Positions 63,315-64,000 of a stretch of DNA of 64,000 nucleotides are shown here, piece after piece; position 1 is the first letter of the stretch; each line of letters opens with the position of its first letter. The DNA comes from Bacillus sp. V2I10. Lineage in GTDB: Bacteria; Bacillota; Bacilli; Bacillales; Bacillaceae. The stretch lies in contig NZ_JAUSYV010000002.1 in assembly GCF_030817055.1 (NCBI RefSeq), positions 325,562 to 389,561 on the forward strand, written 5' to 3'. The position numbers and the translations under genes are program-made. The notes below the pieces were generated by a model. The model ran no database searches. It saw only the letters and a list, made by a program, of their open reading frames with translations, and was not told where the DNA came from.

Positions 63315-64000
63315 CTATCGGACTTCTGTTTCAATTTCCTTAACTTTTTGTACGGATAATCCTGTATGGTTTGCAACATCTTGAACGGACATACTCGGTA
63401 TTTTAAGTAAGCTTTTTGCAATTTCAATTGCTTTTTCGTTCTTTGCTCCGTCAATTTGAGTTTTTTGATCAGCAATAAATTTTTCTCGAAGCTGATACAT
63501 TCTAACGGTTTCCTCGTCAGCACTTAAACGGCGTAGTTTATCTTCTGCTTTTGCTACCAACTGATCCAAGATAAACACCTCCTCTAAATTTGGCTGCTTA
63601 ACCGTATCTCCTCTTAGAAATAATAACCATCTATGCAAAGGATTATGCAGATCAGCCTCCAGTTCATTGAACTTTGGCATTTCAATAAAATGAATTTCCA
63701 GCAGATCAGTAAGAAGTTTTTTGGATTTATCCTCATAAATCTTATAGCTTGAATGATAAGATTCGATATCGGTCAAGTAATTAAACCCTAAAATATTTAT
63801 AGTAATCGTTTTGTTTAGATCTGAATATTTTTCAGCTGCTTTAAAATTTTCAGTATATAATTTTGACCAATAAAAGAGGGTTCTTTCTTTCATGTTATAC
63901 TCATTTGCTAGTTGAACCTCTATGTTGATTTTTTCTCCTGTATAGCATATAGCCTTAATATCAAGAATTCCCTGTTTATCATCAATTTTTTCTTTACTCA
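63315..64000 (-). CDS. Rpn/PD-(D/E)XK nuclease-family protein, partial (runs off the right edge)
   Basis: The frame stays open to the window edge and includes GILDIKAICYTGEKINIEVQ before the Met at 63893, so the gene starts outside. The Asp of LDIK and the Glu-x-Gln of IEVQL form the PD-(D/E)XK core typical of the recombination-promoting nuclease / transposase-like family, followed by MKERTLFYWSKLYTENF. The C-terminal part (VAKAEDKLRRLSADEETVRM, then a helix-turn-helix-like SVQDVANHTGLSVQKVKEIE) is usual in Bacillus members. Role in recombination or defence is not established. Confidence 0.85.
   Translation of the reverse strand, partial: SKEKIDDKQGILDIKAICYTGEKINIEVQLANEYNMKERTLFYWSKLYTENFKAAEKYSDLNKTITINILGFNYLTDIESYHSSYKIYEDKSKKLLTDLLEIHFIEMPKFNELEADLHNPLHRWLLFLRGDTVKQPNLEEVFILDQLVAKAEDKLRRLSADEETVRMYQLREKFIADQKTQIDGAKNEKAIEIAKSLLKIPSMSVQDVANHTGLSVQKVKEIETEVR

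Overview
The window reads as part of a low-GC plasmid or plasmid-like replicon from a Bacillaceae bacterium. The host call rests on strong AGGAGG-type ribosome binding sites, many GTG/TTG starts, and Bacillus-type genes: GbsR/GbsA/GbsB, YcnK, HxlR, a Spo0E-like protein, IDEAL-domain proteins, FbpB, YjlC-Ndh and an SR1P-like peptide. Plasmid character comes from a ParA ATPase with an overlapping ribbon-helix-helix partner, placed just after an AT-rich array of about 119-bp tandem repeats that ends in a perfect 19-bp inverted repeat (2.1-4.2 kb). I see no replication initiator gene in the window. Accessory character also shows in many decayed fragments: an ABC ATPase, a methyltransferase, IclR, a zwf 5' end, a copper amine oxidase 5' end, DUF1801 and a deleted IS3-family element.

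5.1-20 kb: a catabolic module lies between two direct copies of a roughly 0.7-kb element. It has two ROK repressors, a lipoprotein/ATPase/fused-permease ABC importer, a creatininase-family amidohydrolase, an argininosuccinate-lyase-like enzyme, a BadF/BadG-type sugar kinase-like ATPase, and a secreted PIG-L deacetylase with NEW3-like and amidotransferase-like domains. I do not recognise the pathway; the substrate is unknown.

20-25 kb: small plasmid-type genes, one duplicated and decaying, plus a YcnK-like copper-sensing regulator with a PepSY membrane protein.

25-50 kb: a nearly complete ribulose monophosphate (RuMP) formaldehyde-fixation and sugar-phosphate cycle: zwf-pgi-gnd, hxlA-hxlB (hexulose-6-phosphate synthase and phosphohexulose isomerase), an NAD-type gndB, gapB, glpX-fba-tkt, pfkA-pyk-rpiB and rpe. 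Three hxlR genes are interspersed, and all keep the Cys11/Lys13 pair known for formaldehyde sensing. Six copies of one 40-bp sequence with identical internal spacing, each ending 27 nt before a -10-like hexamer, lie upstream of zwf, hxlA, the gndB segment, gapB and glpX/hxlR3. This looks like one HxlR regulon that covers the cycle. Formaldehyde could be fixed to hexulose 6-phosphate, rearranged to regenerate ribulose 5-phosphate, or oxidised through Zwf and the two 6-phosphogluconate dehydrogenases.

49.6-54 kb: a plasmid copy of hemA (haem synthesis), katA (haem catalase) and a PerR-like regulator, with a repeat-containing IDEAL protein and an FbpB-like peptide.

55-63 kb: gbsB-gbsA with divergent gbsR (choline to glycine betaine), a CHT1-like choline symporter preceded by a CcpA-type cre site, and yjlC-ndh (type II NADH dehydrogenase) that could reoxidise the NADH. 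The right edge cuts an Rpn/PD-(D/E)XK-family gene. No formaldehyde-producing dehydrogenase (for example Mdh) is intact in the window.
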